From an uncultured Ruminococcus sp. (GTDB taxonomy: Bacteria; Bacillota; Clostridia; Oscillospirales; Ruminococcaceae), in assembly GCA_947624295.1 (NCBI GenBank), contig CANQJV010000003.1, forward strand, positions 1-64,000: 64,000 bases of DNA, in the 5' to 3' direction. Made by a program: the position numbers and the translations under genes. The notes beneath the pieces are model-generated. The model was not told where the DNA came from, did no database searches, and was given only the letters and a program-made list of their open reading frames with translations. This document shows, in pieces, positions 35,568 to 43,141 of this stretch (position 1 is the first letter of the stretch; every line of letters starts with the position of its first letter).

Positions 35568-35958
35568 ATACCGGTGCAATCGCAGGTATGAAATTCCTCA
35601 CAATGAAATACACGAAAAACAATGCAAGTATAGTCCACCATATCCACGCTTTTCTTGTAAGAATTTTTACTTTTTTGCCGAAAATATCGAACACAAGTTC
35701 TATGTAGAATCCGCAAAGAACAACCGCTAAAAACGGTATGGAAATATTATTCCTTACAGCAAGCAGAAAATGCCCGTGCAACATAGCGTTCACACTTCTT
35801 GTATTACCGCATCCCGGGCACCATAAGCCTGTAAGTGTATGGAATGTACAACTGCCGAGAAAACGTGACAGGCTCATTATAAAATCCCTGAAAACAAACA
35901 CAAGTATAACAATAATCGGGGCAGATACTGCAATGATTATCTTCTGATTCTTTGTCAT
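35566..35958 (-). CDS. DUF2752 membrane protein
   Basis: 130 residues with three hydrophobic segments. The CPGCGNTRSVNAMLHGHFLLA stretch after the first is the DUF2752 signature (CPGCGxTR). Function unknown; the Cys pair suggests metal binding or redox chemistry. It starts 3 nt after the stop of the upstream DUF4190 gene, so it is probably cotranscribed and translationally coupled; its own RBS is weak. Confidence 0.85.
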   Translation of the reverse strand: MTKNQKIIIAVSAPIIVILVFVFRDFIMSLSRFLGSCTFHTLTGLWCPGCGNTRSVNAMLHGHFLLAVRNNISIPFLAVVLCGFYIELVFDIFGKKVKILTRKAWIWWTILALFFVYFIVRNFIPAIAPV

Positions 35959-35961
35959 TAG

Positions 35962-36507
35962 TTAAAAATCTTCAAAACTTTCAAGAAATTCAGGTGATGC
36001 CATAATGCCTGCTGCAACGAGTATCCACAAAAGCAAGCATACAACGCCGAATACAAGACCGATTATGCTTGTAACTATACCACCTGTTGCAAGACCTGAT
36101 TTTGCTTTTTTATTTGCCATAATGCCAAGAATAAGACCAACTATTGCAGGCAAGAGGTTAAGTGGGAGAAATGCCGCAAATAAGTTACAGCAACAACCGC
36201 CGACAATTGAAAGAATACCAATAACGAGTGATGCAATTGCAAGACCCTGACCCGGTTGAGGCTGATTGGGATTCTGGTTCATATTGGGATTCATATTCGG
36301 GTTAGGATTATAACCGCCCATATTGCCCATATTCGGATTGTTAAACGGTTGCTGAATCGGCGGATTAGGCTGTTGCTGAACAGGCTGTTCGGGAATACCG
36401 CCGAAATTCTGCTGTACATTTGATTCGCCCTGATTACCTGTATCCTGCGGTTCAGGTTCTTTTGTAAGATTTACTCCGCCATTGTTTTCGTTGTTGAAAT
36501 CATCCAT
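35962..36507 (-). CDS. DUF4190 protein with Pro/Asn/Gln-rich head (paralogue 1)
   Basis: 181 residues. The N-terminal ~90 are a disordered, Asn/Pro/Gln-rich cytoplasmic segment with repeats such as NPNMNPNMNQNPNQP. Two membrane hairpins follow: AIASLVIGILSIVGGCCCNLFA and a Gly-rich second pair. The first 20 residues (MDDFNNENNGGVNLTKEPEP) match the next gene almost exactly, so the two arose by tandem duplication. Function unknown. GAGGAG RBS. Confidence 0.8.
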   Translation of the reverse strand: MDDFNNENNGGVNLTKEPEPQDTGNQGESNVQQNFGGIPEQPVQQQPNPPIQQPFNNPNMGNMGGYNPNPNMNPNMNQNPNQPQPGQGLAIASLVIGILSIVGGCCCNLFAAFLPLNLLPAIVGLILGIMANKKAKSGLATGGIVTSIIGLVFGVVCLLLWILVAAGIMASPEFLESFEDF

Positions 36508-36535
36508 AATAAATACTCCTCTTTACTCCTTTTAT

Positions 36536-37111
36536 TTACATAAACATGAACAGGCATACAGATTCCATAGCTTCCTCAAGCATATCCGCAAAATTATCTC
36601 GCATAGCACCGCCGATAATAGCCCATATAACAGTACCGACGAAACCTACAGCACCTGTAACTATTCCTGCAATAGCCATTCCTGCACCGTTCATATTTTT
36701 AACTCTGCTTATAACACCGCAAACTATAGCCGCAATACCGCATATAATACCCACGGGTATACAGCAACAGAAACCGATAATTGAAACGATACCGCACACA
36801 AGTGATGCAATTGCAAGACCGGGAGCTTCTCCGAAATCCTGCTGTCCTCCGCCCTGTTGTGTGTTAAATCCTCCCATACTGCCCGTATTCTGAAACGGCT
36901 GATTCTGTTCGGAAATACCGCCGAAATTCTGCTGTCCTCTGAAGTCCATACCCTGCTGTACGTTTGATTCGCCCTGATTGCTTGACTTCTGGATTTGGCT
37001 GACATTCATACCTTGTTGTGCAACTCGTTCGCCTTGACTGTCTGTATCCTGTGGTTCAGGTTCTTTTGTAAGATTCACACCACCATTGTTTCCGTTGTTG
37101 AAATCGTCCAT
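36536..37111 (-). CDS. DUF4190 protein with Gln-rich head (paralogue 2)
   Basis: 191 residues. The head repeats NQGESNVQQGM-type blocks and contains QQNFGGI motifs shared with paralogue 1; the membrane part starts AIASLVCGIVSIIGFCCCIPVG. First gene of a three-gene run with paralogue 1 and DUF2752, under the promoter at 37144-37172. Function unknown. Confidence 0.8.
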   Translation of the reverse strand: MDDFNNGNNGGVNLTKEPEPQDTDSQGERVAQQGMNVSQIQKSSNQGESNVQQGMDFRGQQNFGGISEQNQPFQNTGSMGGFNTQQGGGQQDFGEAPGLAIASLVCGIVSIIGFCCCIPVGIICGIAAIVCGVISRVKNMNGAGMAIAGIVTGAVGFVGTVIWAIIGGAMRDNFADMLEEAMESVCLFMFM

Positions 37112-37143
37112 ATCAATAATCCTCCATATAAATTTACAAGTTT

Positions 37144-37172
37144 ATTATATCACAAACTTTTCATAATGTCAA
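37144..37172 (-). promoter_or_regulatory. Sigma-A promoter of the DUF4190-DUF2752 genes
   Basis: Minus strand TTGACA (37167-37172), 17 nt, TATAAT (37144-37149). Confidence 0.78.
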
Positions 37173-37234
37173 CAAAATTTTAACAATTTCGTCATATTTA
37201 ACAGTTAATTTTATTTTTTACAAAATTTATAGGA

Positions 37235-37924
37235 TTATTCAACAGTAATACTGCCCTCCCGGAGATTATCGAACGTATATTTCTGTAAAGCCTTATCCCC
37301 TGATTTATTCATAAAAGCATCTGTATCCATGTAGTAAAATCCTATAGGATAAACTGTACCGCTTTCGGCATCGTCCGGAATTTTCAGCTGAAATGTCACA
37401 ATAGCTCCGTCCATACCGTAATTATCAGTGAACATTTCCGCAATAAACAGACAGCCGAGATTTTTTGAAGTGAGTTCTTCCGGTATATTTACAGTCCACT
37501 CCGTAACATTTATACCCGACGCAAATTCCGATGCTTCGCCCTTTGTGTAGTCAACAAGACCGTCATTTGAATCACCTAATTCAAGCATTTTAGGCTTGAG
37601 TACATCGGGGTAAGTTATATGCAATCCGCAAAAACTCCAGTTTTTCTCAGCGTTCTCCACATAAACTGTAACGTCTGCATATTCTCCTGCTTTTGCGGTA
37701 GTTTCGCCGATATACACACGGGGACCGTCCTCAGCGGCAACTACTTCTGTACCGTCGTTCTGCGATTCTTCGCCTTTTGGTATAGCAGTCACGACTTCAT
37801 TCGGGAAAGTTCTCTGCGGTTCTCCCTCAGGTGTACTGCTGTTATTTTTATCTCCGCACGCTGTCAGTGACATAAGTACACTGACAGCAAGCAGAACAGA
37901 TGTTAATTTTTTTAACCTGCGCAT
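37235..37924 (-). CDS. Lipoprotein with cohesin-like domain
   Basis: 229 residues from the ATG at 37924 (AAGGAG box; the tracked TTG is two codons earlier). The signal peptide ends in the lipobox LTAC (about residue 24), so the mature protein is lipid-anchored outside the membrane. A polar linker (about 25-70) leads to a beta-rich domain to the end. ADVTVYVENAEKNWSFCGLHITY, GMDGAIVTFQLKIPDDAESG, TVYPIGFYY and a final GSITVE resemble cohesin strands and closely match the cohesin-like domains at 61631 and 63103 (xDGxxxxxxFxxPDDxxxxxxxPI). If it binds dockerins it would anchor enzymes at the membrane. Last gene of the long run after clp. Confidence 0.62.
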   Translation of the reverse strand: MRRLKKLTSVLLAVSVLMSLTACGDKNNSSTPEGEPQRTFPNEVVTAIPKGEESQNDGTEVVAAEDGPRVYIGETTAKAGEYADVTVYVENAEKNWSFCGLHITYPDVLKPKMLELGDSNDGLVDYTKGEASEFASGINVTEWTVNIPEELTSKNLGCLFIAEMFTDNYGMDGAIVTFQLKIPDDAESGTVYPIGFYYMDTDAFMNKSGDKALQKYTFDNLREGSITVE

Positions 37925-37926
37925 TT

Positions 37927-40251
37927 TCAAATCTCCTTTTTAGTGCCTGTAACAGCAATCTCATCACCATTCGCTGAAACGTCGATAATATCAGTAGCGG
38001 ACATATTATTGATGATGATTTCCGCAATTTTATCCTCAACTTCCTGACGGATAACACGGCGTATATCTCTTGCACCGTACGGCTTACCATACGATTTCTT
38101 TGCGATGAGTTCAAGTGCCTCTCTGCTGTAATTGAGTTCTATATTCTTTTCAGCAAGCGGTTCTTTCATTTCGTCAAGCATAAGTCCCGCAATATCAGCG
38201 AAATCCTTTTCAGCAAGCTGTCTGAATACTACAACTTCATCAATACGGCTGATAAATTCAGGGCGGAGAAATTCCCTAAGACCTTTCATCGCCTTATCTT
38301 TCGAAATTTCGTTCTCTGTACGGTTGAATCCAACGCCTATACTCTTATCTGTCGAACCTGCATTCGAAGTCATACAGATGATTGTATTTTCAAAGTTGAC
38401 TGTTCTGCCGTGTGCATCGTCAATTTTACCCTCATCGAGAATCTGCATAAGAATATTCATTACATCAGGGTGTGCCTTTTCGATTTCGTCAAATAATATT
38501 ACTGAATACGGCTTACGGCGGACTTTTTCAGTGAGTTGTCCTGCCTCATCGTATCCCACGTATCCCGGAGGCGAACCAATCATTCTTGCAACAGAATGCT
38601 TTTCCATATATTCGGTCATATCAAGGCGAATAAGCGGTTCTGTTGAATCAAAAAGTTCCTCCGAAATAGCTTTCACAAGTTCTGTTTTACCCACGCCCGT
38701 AGGACCTACAAATATAAACGATGCTGGTCGACGGCGTTTATTAAGCTGTACTCTTGTGCGCTTGATAGCCTTTGTGAGGACTGATATAGCCTCGTCCTGA
38801 CCAAGAACACGTTTTTTCAGAGCGTCCTCAAGGCGTGCTATTTTCAGAAATTCAGTTTCAGCAATCTTGCTTGCGGGAATACCCGTCCAGAGTTCAACGA
38901 CTTTTGTTATATCTTCCTCCGTAACCTGAATATTTTCAGCTTTATCTTTTACTTTGTCAAATCTGTCCTTTGCGTGAATGAGTTTACTTTTGACTTCAGC
39001 GAGTGCCTGATAATCAGGTTCTGCCTGTTCTGAAAGATTTTTCTCCATTCCCTCAAGTACAGATATTTCTTTTTGTGTTTTCACGTATTCAGCAAGTTCA
39101 GGGGAACGTATACTTGCGTATGCACAACCTTCGTCCATAAGGTCAATTGCCTTATCAGGGAGAAAACGGTCAGTTATATAGCGTTCCGAAAGTACAGCGC
39201 ATACTCTCACAAGATAGTCAGAAATTTTAACTTTATGGTAAGCCTCATAGTATTTCCTGATACCCATAAGCACTCCCACTGTATCTTCAATAGTCGGTTC
39301 TGTTACTGTTACGGGCTGGAATCGCCTTTCAAGTGCGGAATCTTTTTCGATATACTTCCTGTATTCGCTGAATGTAGTCGCTCCTATAACCTGCACTTCA
39401 CCTCTCGAAAGTGCCGGTTTCAGGATATTTGCGGCATTCATTGAGCCTTCTGAATCACCTGCTCCGACAAGATTATGGACTTCATCAATGAAAAGTATAA
39501 TATTGCCCTCACGTTTTACTTCGTCAACAAGACCTTTCACACGGCTTTCAAATTGTCCTCTGAACTGCGTTCCTGCAACAAGTGCTGTAAGGTCAAGCAG
39601 GTACAATTTTTTATCAATGAGATTGAATGGCACGTCGCCTGAATTTATCTTTTGTGCGATACCTTCTGCAATGGCAGTTTTACCAACACCCGGTTCACCG
39701 ATAAGGCAGGGATTATTTTTAGTACGGCGTGAGAGAATCTGCACAACTCTTGAAATTTCCTTATCTCTGCCGATTATATTGTCAAGTTCACCGTTCGCCG
39801 CTTTTCTTGAAAGATTTGTGCAATAGCTTTCAAGGAATCGGAGTTCTTTCTTTTTAGGCGATTTCTTATCCTTTTTGTTATTTGTATTACTATTATCCTT
39901 TGCACCGAAAAGATTTCCCATATTGAACGGAAAACCGCCCTTTTTATCAGAAGAATCCTGATTTTCATCGGGCTTTGAGTCGTCGCTGAACAAGCCCGAA
40001 ATAAGATTCGGCATAAGACCTGAACCGCCCATTTCAAACGAATCACCGTCAAGCATTTCCATCATCTGTTCCGAAATCTGGTCAATTTCTTCGTCTGAAA
40101 TACCAAACTTCTCCATATATTCTGCAACTTGCGGTATATTTCTTTCTTTTGCACAAGCAAGGCAAAGTCCCTCATTTTTCTTTTCTTTCCCCTGAACCGA
40201 TGTAATAAATACAACAGCAGGTCTTTTCTTACAATTACTGCACATCAGCAT
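37927..40251 (-). CDS. Clp-family AAA+ ATPase with N-terminal zinc finger
   Basis: An Hsp100-type unfoldase of 774 residues. The N-terminus is a short McsA/UVR-like tetracysteine module (CSNCKKRP... CLACAKE) in place of the usual Clp_N repeats, then a low-complexity linker (about 75-130). AAA1 has GEPGVGKTA and [17 protein letters not shown]; a short coiled middle domain (about 400-460) is ClpC-like in size; AAA2 has GPTGVGKTE and GSPPGYVG. It resembles ClpC/ClpE proteins; ClpE also has an N-terminal zinc finger. I did not find a clear ClpP-binding tripeptide. GGAGG RBS; first of a pair with the lipoprotein gene. Confidence 0.9.
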   Translation of the reverse strand: MLMCSNCKKRPAVVFITSVQGKEKKNEGLCLACAKERNIPQVAEYMEKFGISDEEIDQISEQMMEMLDGDSFEMGGSGLMPNLISGLFSDDSKPDENQDSSDKKGGFPFNMGNLFGAKDNSNTNNKKDKKSPKKKELRFLESYCTNLSRKAANGELDNIIGRDKEISRVVQILSRRTKNNPCLIGEPGVGKTAIAEGIAQKINSGDVPFNLIDKKLYLLDLTALVAGTQFRGQFESRVKGLVDEVKREGNIILFIDEVHNLVGAGDSEGSMNAANILKPALSRGEVQVIGATTFSEYRKYIEKDSALERRFQPVTVTEPTIEDTVGVLMGIRKYYEAYHKVKISDYLVRVCAVLSERYITDRFLPDKAIDLMDEGCAYASIRSPELAEYVKTQKEISVLEGMEKNLSEQAEPDYQALAEVKSKLIHAKDRFDKVKDKAENIQVTEEDITKVVELWTGIPASKIAETEFLKIARLEDALKKRVLGQDEAISVLTKAIKRTRVQLNKRRRPASFIFVGPTGVGKTELVKAISEELFDSTEPLIRLDMTEYMEKHSVARMIGSPPGYVGYDEAGQLTEKVRRKPYSVILFDEIEKAHPDVMNILMQILDEGKIDDAHGRTVNFENTIICMTSNAGSTDKSIGVGFNRTENEISKDKAMKGLREFLRPEFISRIDEVVVFRQLAEKDFADIAGLMLDEMKEPLAEKNIELNYSREALELIAKKSYGKPYGARDIRRVIRQEVEDKIAEIIINNMSATDIIDVSANGDEIAVTGTKKEI

Positions 40252-40289
40252 AAAATTTTTTCCTCCTGTTAAGTATAATAACTGAAAAT

Positions 40290-41192
40290 TTACATTTTCA
40301 GCACTGAATCGTAAAAATATTTGAATATATATGTGCTGTCAATAACGTCATTGTTAAAAAACAGCATTTCATTGTTGCCCATAATCGCCCAAAGACGAAT
40401 TATAGCAGATACGGCAAATATCATAATACCGCCCGTAATAATACCGATAAATCCTCCGGCAATATGTGAGCCTGTACTTTCTCCGCCGTTTTCATTTTTC
40501 CCTGTAAATGAGTTGATAACCGCCATTATAATCAGGAAAAGAGCTATGTAAAGAACAACAAATCCCGTTATTCTGAACATCGTTATATAAGCCTCTGCCG
40601 TATATTTATCTGTAATATATACGGATGCCTCGTGTAATTTGTCCTTATCAAGCACCAGCAGCAGGAAATCTTTTATTCCCGAACTGTCGTTTCGTATTTC
40701 TTCTGCTGCCGTTTCTGCTGAAAATTTATTAAGCGACTGCGATATTATGTCACTCATGACAACTGCATAGCCCTCACGTATTTTTTCAAGTAAAACAGCC
40801 TCATTTTCCTCAACTTTCCTTGCATTGACGTTATTGACATAATTACATAACGCTTTGTCAAGGTCTTTGTCTGATTTGAAAATATCGTCAAGTTTTTCGG
40901 GATTGACTTTTATGAAATAGCCCATATTTTCAAGATAAGCAGCGTATTTTTGTGTAAAAGTATCGCTTTTGAGATTTCTCTCGATTTTCTTGACATTACT
41001 GCTCCTGACGGTATTTTTATACAAATCCTGCGAAATAGTTCCGCTTACCGCAAATGATACGAATACCGAAAGAGCACAGCATAAAGCCATAAATGTACCT
41101 TTCAGCAGACCCTTTCTGCCTGAAATGAATATACAGACAAGCAGGACTGCCACTGCAATCACATCGTAAAACCACCAGAATTCCGCACCCAT
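40290..41192 (-). CDS. CvpA-family membrane protein
   Basis: 300 residues. Four hydrophobic segments: FYDVIAVAVLLVCIFISG at the N-terminus, GTFMALCCALSVFVSFAVSG, and two near 210-270 (GFVVLYIALFLIIMAVI, GFIGIITGGIMIFAVSAII). The spacing and GRKGLLKG loop match the CvpA/colicin V production family. A large polar loop separates the two pairs. Function in Gram-positives is unclear. Cotranscribed between DUF5711 and clp. Confidence 0.75.
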   Translation of the reverse strand: MGAEFWWFYDVIAVAVLLVCIFISGRKGLLKGTFMALCCALSVFVSFAVSGTISQDLYKNTVRSSNVKKIERNLKSDTFTQKYAAYLENMGYFIKVNPEKLDDIFKSDKDLDKALCNYVNNVNARKVEENEAVLLEKIREGYAVVMSDIISQSLNKFSAETAAEEIRNDSSGIKDFLLLVLDKDKLHEASVYITDKYTAEAYITMFRITGFVVLYIALFLIIMAVINSFTGKNENGGESTGSHIAGGFIGIITGGIMIFAVSAIIRLWAIMGNNEMLFFNNDVIDSTYIFKYFYDSVLKM

Positions 41193-41207
41193 TATTAAAA
41201 TTCCCCC

Positions 41208-42377
41208 TTAGCTTTCGTAATTTATACGGTCAATCTTGTTGAAACTTTTAAGAAAAACATAGCTGTCACTTCTCACAAATCCTGTATATGAATCGTTTAC
41301 AGAAGCAGTTGACCGCAATCCGCCTGTAAAATCATACGCAAGTACAGCATTTTGTGTCATAACGTAAGCAAGACCATTGTTTACAGCAACATCAATCAGA
41401 GGAGTTTCAAAGCCTATTGTTACAGGTTCTTTGCCTCCGCCGTCGAAAAGTGCCATAGTATATTTACGCCTGTCGTCACTGTTGATTATTACAGCTGACT
41501 GTCCGTTACTGCTTGCACCGTCTGCCAAATCTCCGTCATATCGATAAAATGAACTTATCTGACCGCTTTTATCAACATATCCACAAGCGTCAATCCCAAG
41601 GACAAATGCACCATCATCAAAACCATAAACATCAAGACCGAGTGTATCTATCGCCGGAGATGTCCATTTTTCGCCATTTTCTGTAAATACAGCTTTCTGC
41701 ACGGAAGTCACAAGCGAACCATTTTCGGCATATATGTACCCTATTATACAGCCTGTACTGTCCTCATCAAAACTTATGTCATTGACTTTCTGTATGCATT
41801 TTCTTTCATATATTACCTCTCCTTTGTCGTCATACACTAAAATTTCACATTCATATTTGGGTGATGTCGTAACAACAGCCACATAGCCCTCATTGCTGAG
41901 CCTTGCGAAAATTATATTTTCGTCAATCTGCTGAGTATTTATAACACCGTTTCTGTCCTCAACACTGAATCGGCTTCCGCCACTCTCGTAAATAAGCACC
42001 TTATCGCTTACAGCGTCCATTACTGCATTAGTATATGCGTGCTGACGTTTTTTAATAAGTCCGCCCTCCTCGCTGTAGAAATAAATATACGCATCACTAA
42101 GCACAATAACACAATTATCTGCACAATCCGTCTGATAATTCACACTGCCACTTATTTCAAGCGGGAAATTACCGTCCGCAAGTCTGCCGTCATTTACAAT
42201 TGTAGTGTACTGCTTGCCAAGACCTCGTAATTTCGGCAGCCATAGGTCTTTTGTGAGGTACGCCGAAGATGCCGCAACAGCAAGCACCGTTAAAATGATA
42301 AGGCGAGTAATCATTTTTTTCCGTTTTTTTCGTTTTTTCAACTCAACAATATCATTCATATCATAATACTTTGCCAT
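41208..42377 (-). CDS. DUF5711-type membrane-anchored beta-propeller-like protein
   Basis: 389 residues. A Lys/Arg-rich cytoplasmic head (MNDIVELKKRKKRKK) and a membrane helix (about 22-42) are followed by an extracellular region of repeated short strands (e.g. CVIVLSDAYIYFYSEEGGLIKK, EILVYDDKGEVIYE, YALVYDFTGG) suggestive of a propeller. It resembles DUF5711 proteins. Function unknown. Between truA and cvpA. Confidence 0.7.
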   Translation of the reverse strand: MAKYYDMNDIVELKKRKKRKKMITRLIILTVLAVAASSAYLTKDLWLPKLRGLGKQYTTIVNDGRLADGNFPLEISGSVNYQTDCADNCVIVLSDAYIYFYSEEGGLIKKRQHAYTNAVMDAVSDKVLIYESGGSRFSVEDRNGVINTQQIDENIIFARLSNEGYVAVVTTSPKYECEILVYDDKGEVIYERKCIQKVNDISFDEDSTGCIIGYIYAENGSLVTSVQKAVFTENGEKWTSPAIDTLGLDVYGFDDGAFVLGIDACGYVDKSGQISSFYRYDGDLADGASSNGQSAVIINSDDRRKYTMALFDGGGKEPVTIGFETPLIDVAVNNGLAYVMTQNAVLAYDFTGGLRSTASVNDSYTGFVRSDSYVFLKSFNKIDRINYES

Positions 42378-42406
42378 TGCTTTAATATTCCTCCGTTTAT
42401 TTTAAT

Positions 42407-43141
42407 TCAGTAGAAAACCCTGTTGAGATACAAGCCGTGTGCTACAGCAGTCCTGCCTGCTTTAAGCCTGTTTCTTGCGCTGATAATTGCGGGCATATCG
42501 TCAGGGGAAATTTTCCCCTCATTTATATCGATAAGTGTCCCTGCAATTATCCTAATCATATTATACAAAAAACCGTCGCCTTTTACAAGTATTATCACAC
42601 AATCTCCACTATTTTCTATTTCAAGAGAATAAATTGTGCGTACGGTTGTTGAAACATTTGTACAGTCTGCACAAAAACTTGCGAAGTCGTGAGTACCAAC
42701 AAGATATTTTGCAGCAGATTTTGCCTTTTCAGTATCAAATTTCCGCCTGTAATGGAATGCCAAATCCGCAGCGAACGGATTTTTTGATTCCGAACAGTGC
42801 ATTTTGTAAATATATTCCTTTGCTTTGCAGTCAAAACGTGCGTGAAAATCAAGCGGAACGTCCTCACAGCTAAGAATTGATATGTCATCAGGCAATTCAC
42901 CGTTCACACCTCTGCAAAAGCCGATATTCCGTATATTGCTTTCCGTTTTGACGTTAAAGCAGAATTGATTTGCGTGTACTCCCGTATCAGTCCTCGAACA
43001 ACCCGTTATCTTCACTTTCTCGTTCAGGACTTTCGATACAGCTTTCTCCAGTACTTCCTGTACTGTCAGCGCATTCGCCTGTATCTGAAATCCGTGGTAA
43101 TTCGTCCCTCTGTAAGCCGTCATCACTTTGAGATTCCGCAT
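42407..43141 (-). CDS. truA: tRNA pseudouridine(38-40) synthase
   Basis: Isomerises uridine to pseudouridine in the tRNA anticodon arm. 244 residues from the ATG at 43141 (GAGGTG box; the tracked GTG two codons earlier sits on the RBS). YRGTNYHGFQIQ is the TruA N-terminal motif; GCSRTDTGVHA contains the catalytic Asp. Later motifs (FHARFDCKAKEYIYKM, FLYNMIRIIAGTL) also fit. Its first 155 nt overlap the yfhO 3' end in another frame. Confidence 0.95.
   Translation of the reverse strand: MRNLKVMTAYRGTNYHGFQIQANALTVQEVLEKAVSKVLNEKVKITGCSRTDTGVHANQFCFNVKTESNIRNIGFCRGVNGELPDDISILSCEDVPLDFHARFDCKAKEYIYKMHCSESKNPFAADLAFHYRRKFDTEKAKSAAKYLVGTHDFASFCADCTNVSTTVRTIYSLEIENSGDCVIILVKGDGFLYNMIRIIAGTLIDINEGKISPDDMPAIISARNRLKAGRTAVAHGLYLNRVFY

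Noticed and set aside
38132-38800. 222-aa ORF opposite the clp gene
   Set aside because: Antisense to conserved AAA+ motifs, Ser-rich shadow composition, no promoter or RBS.
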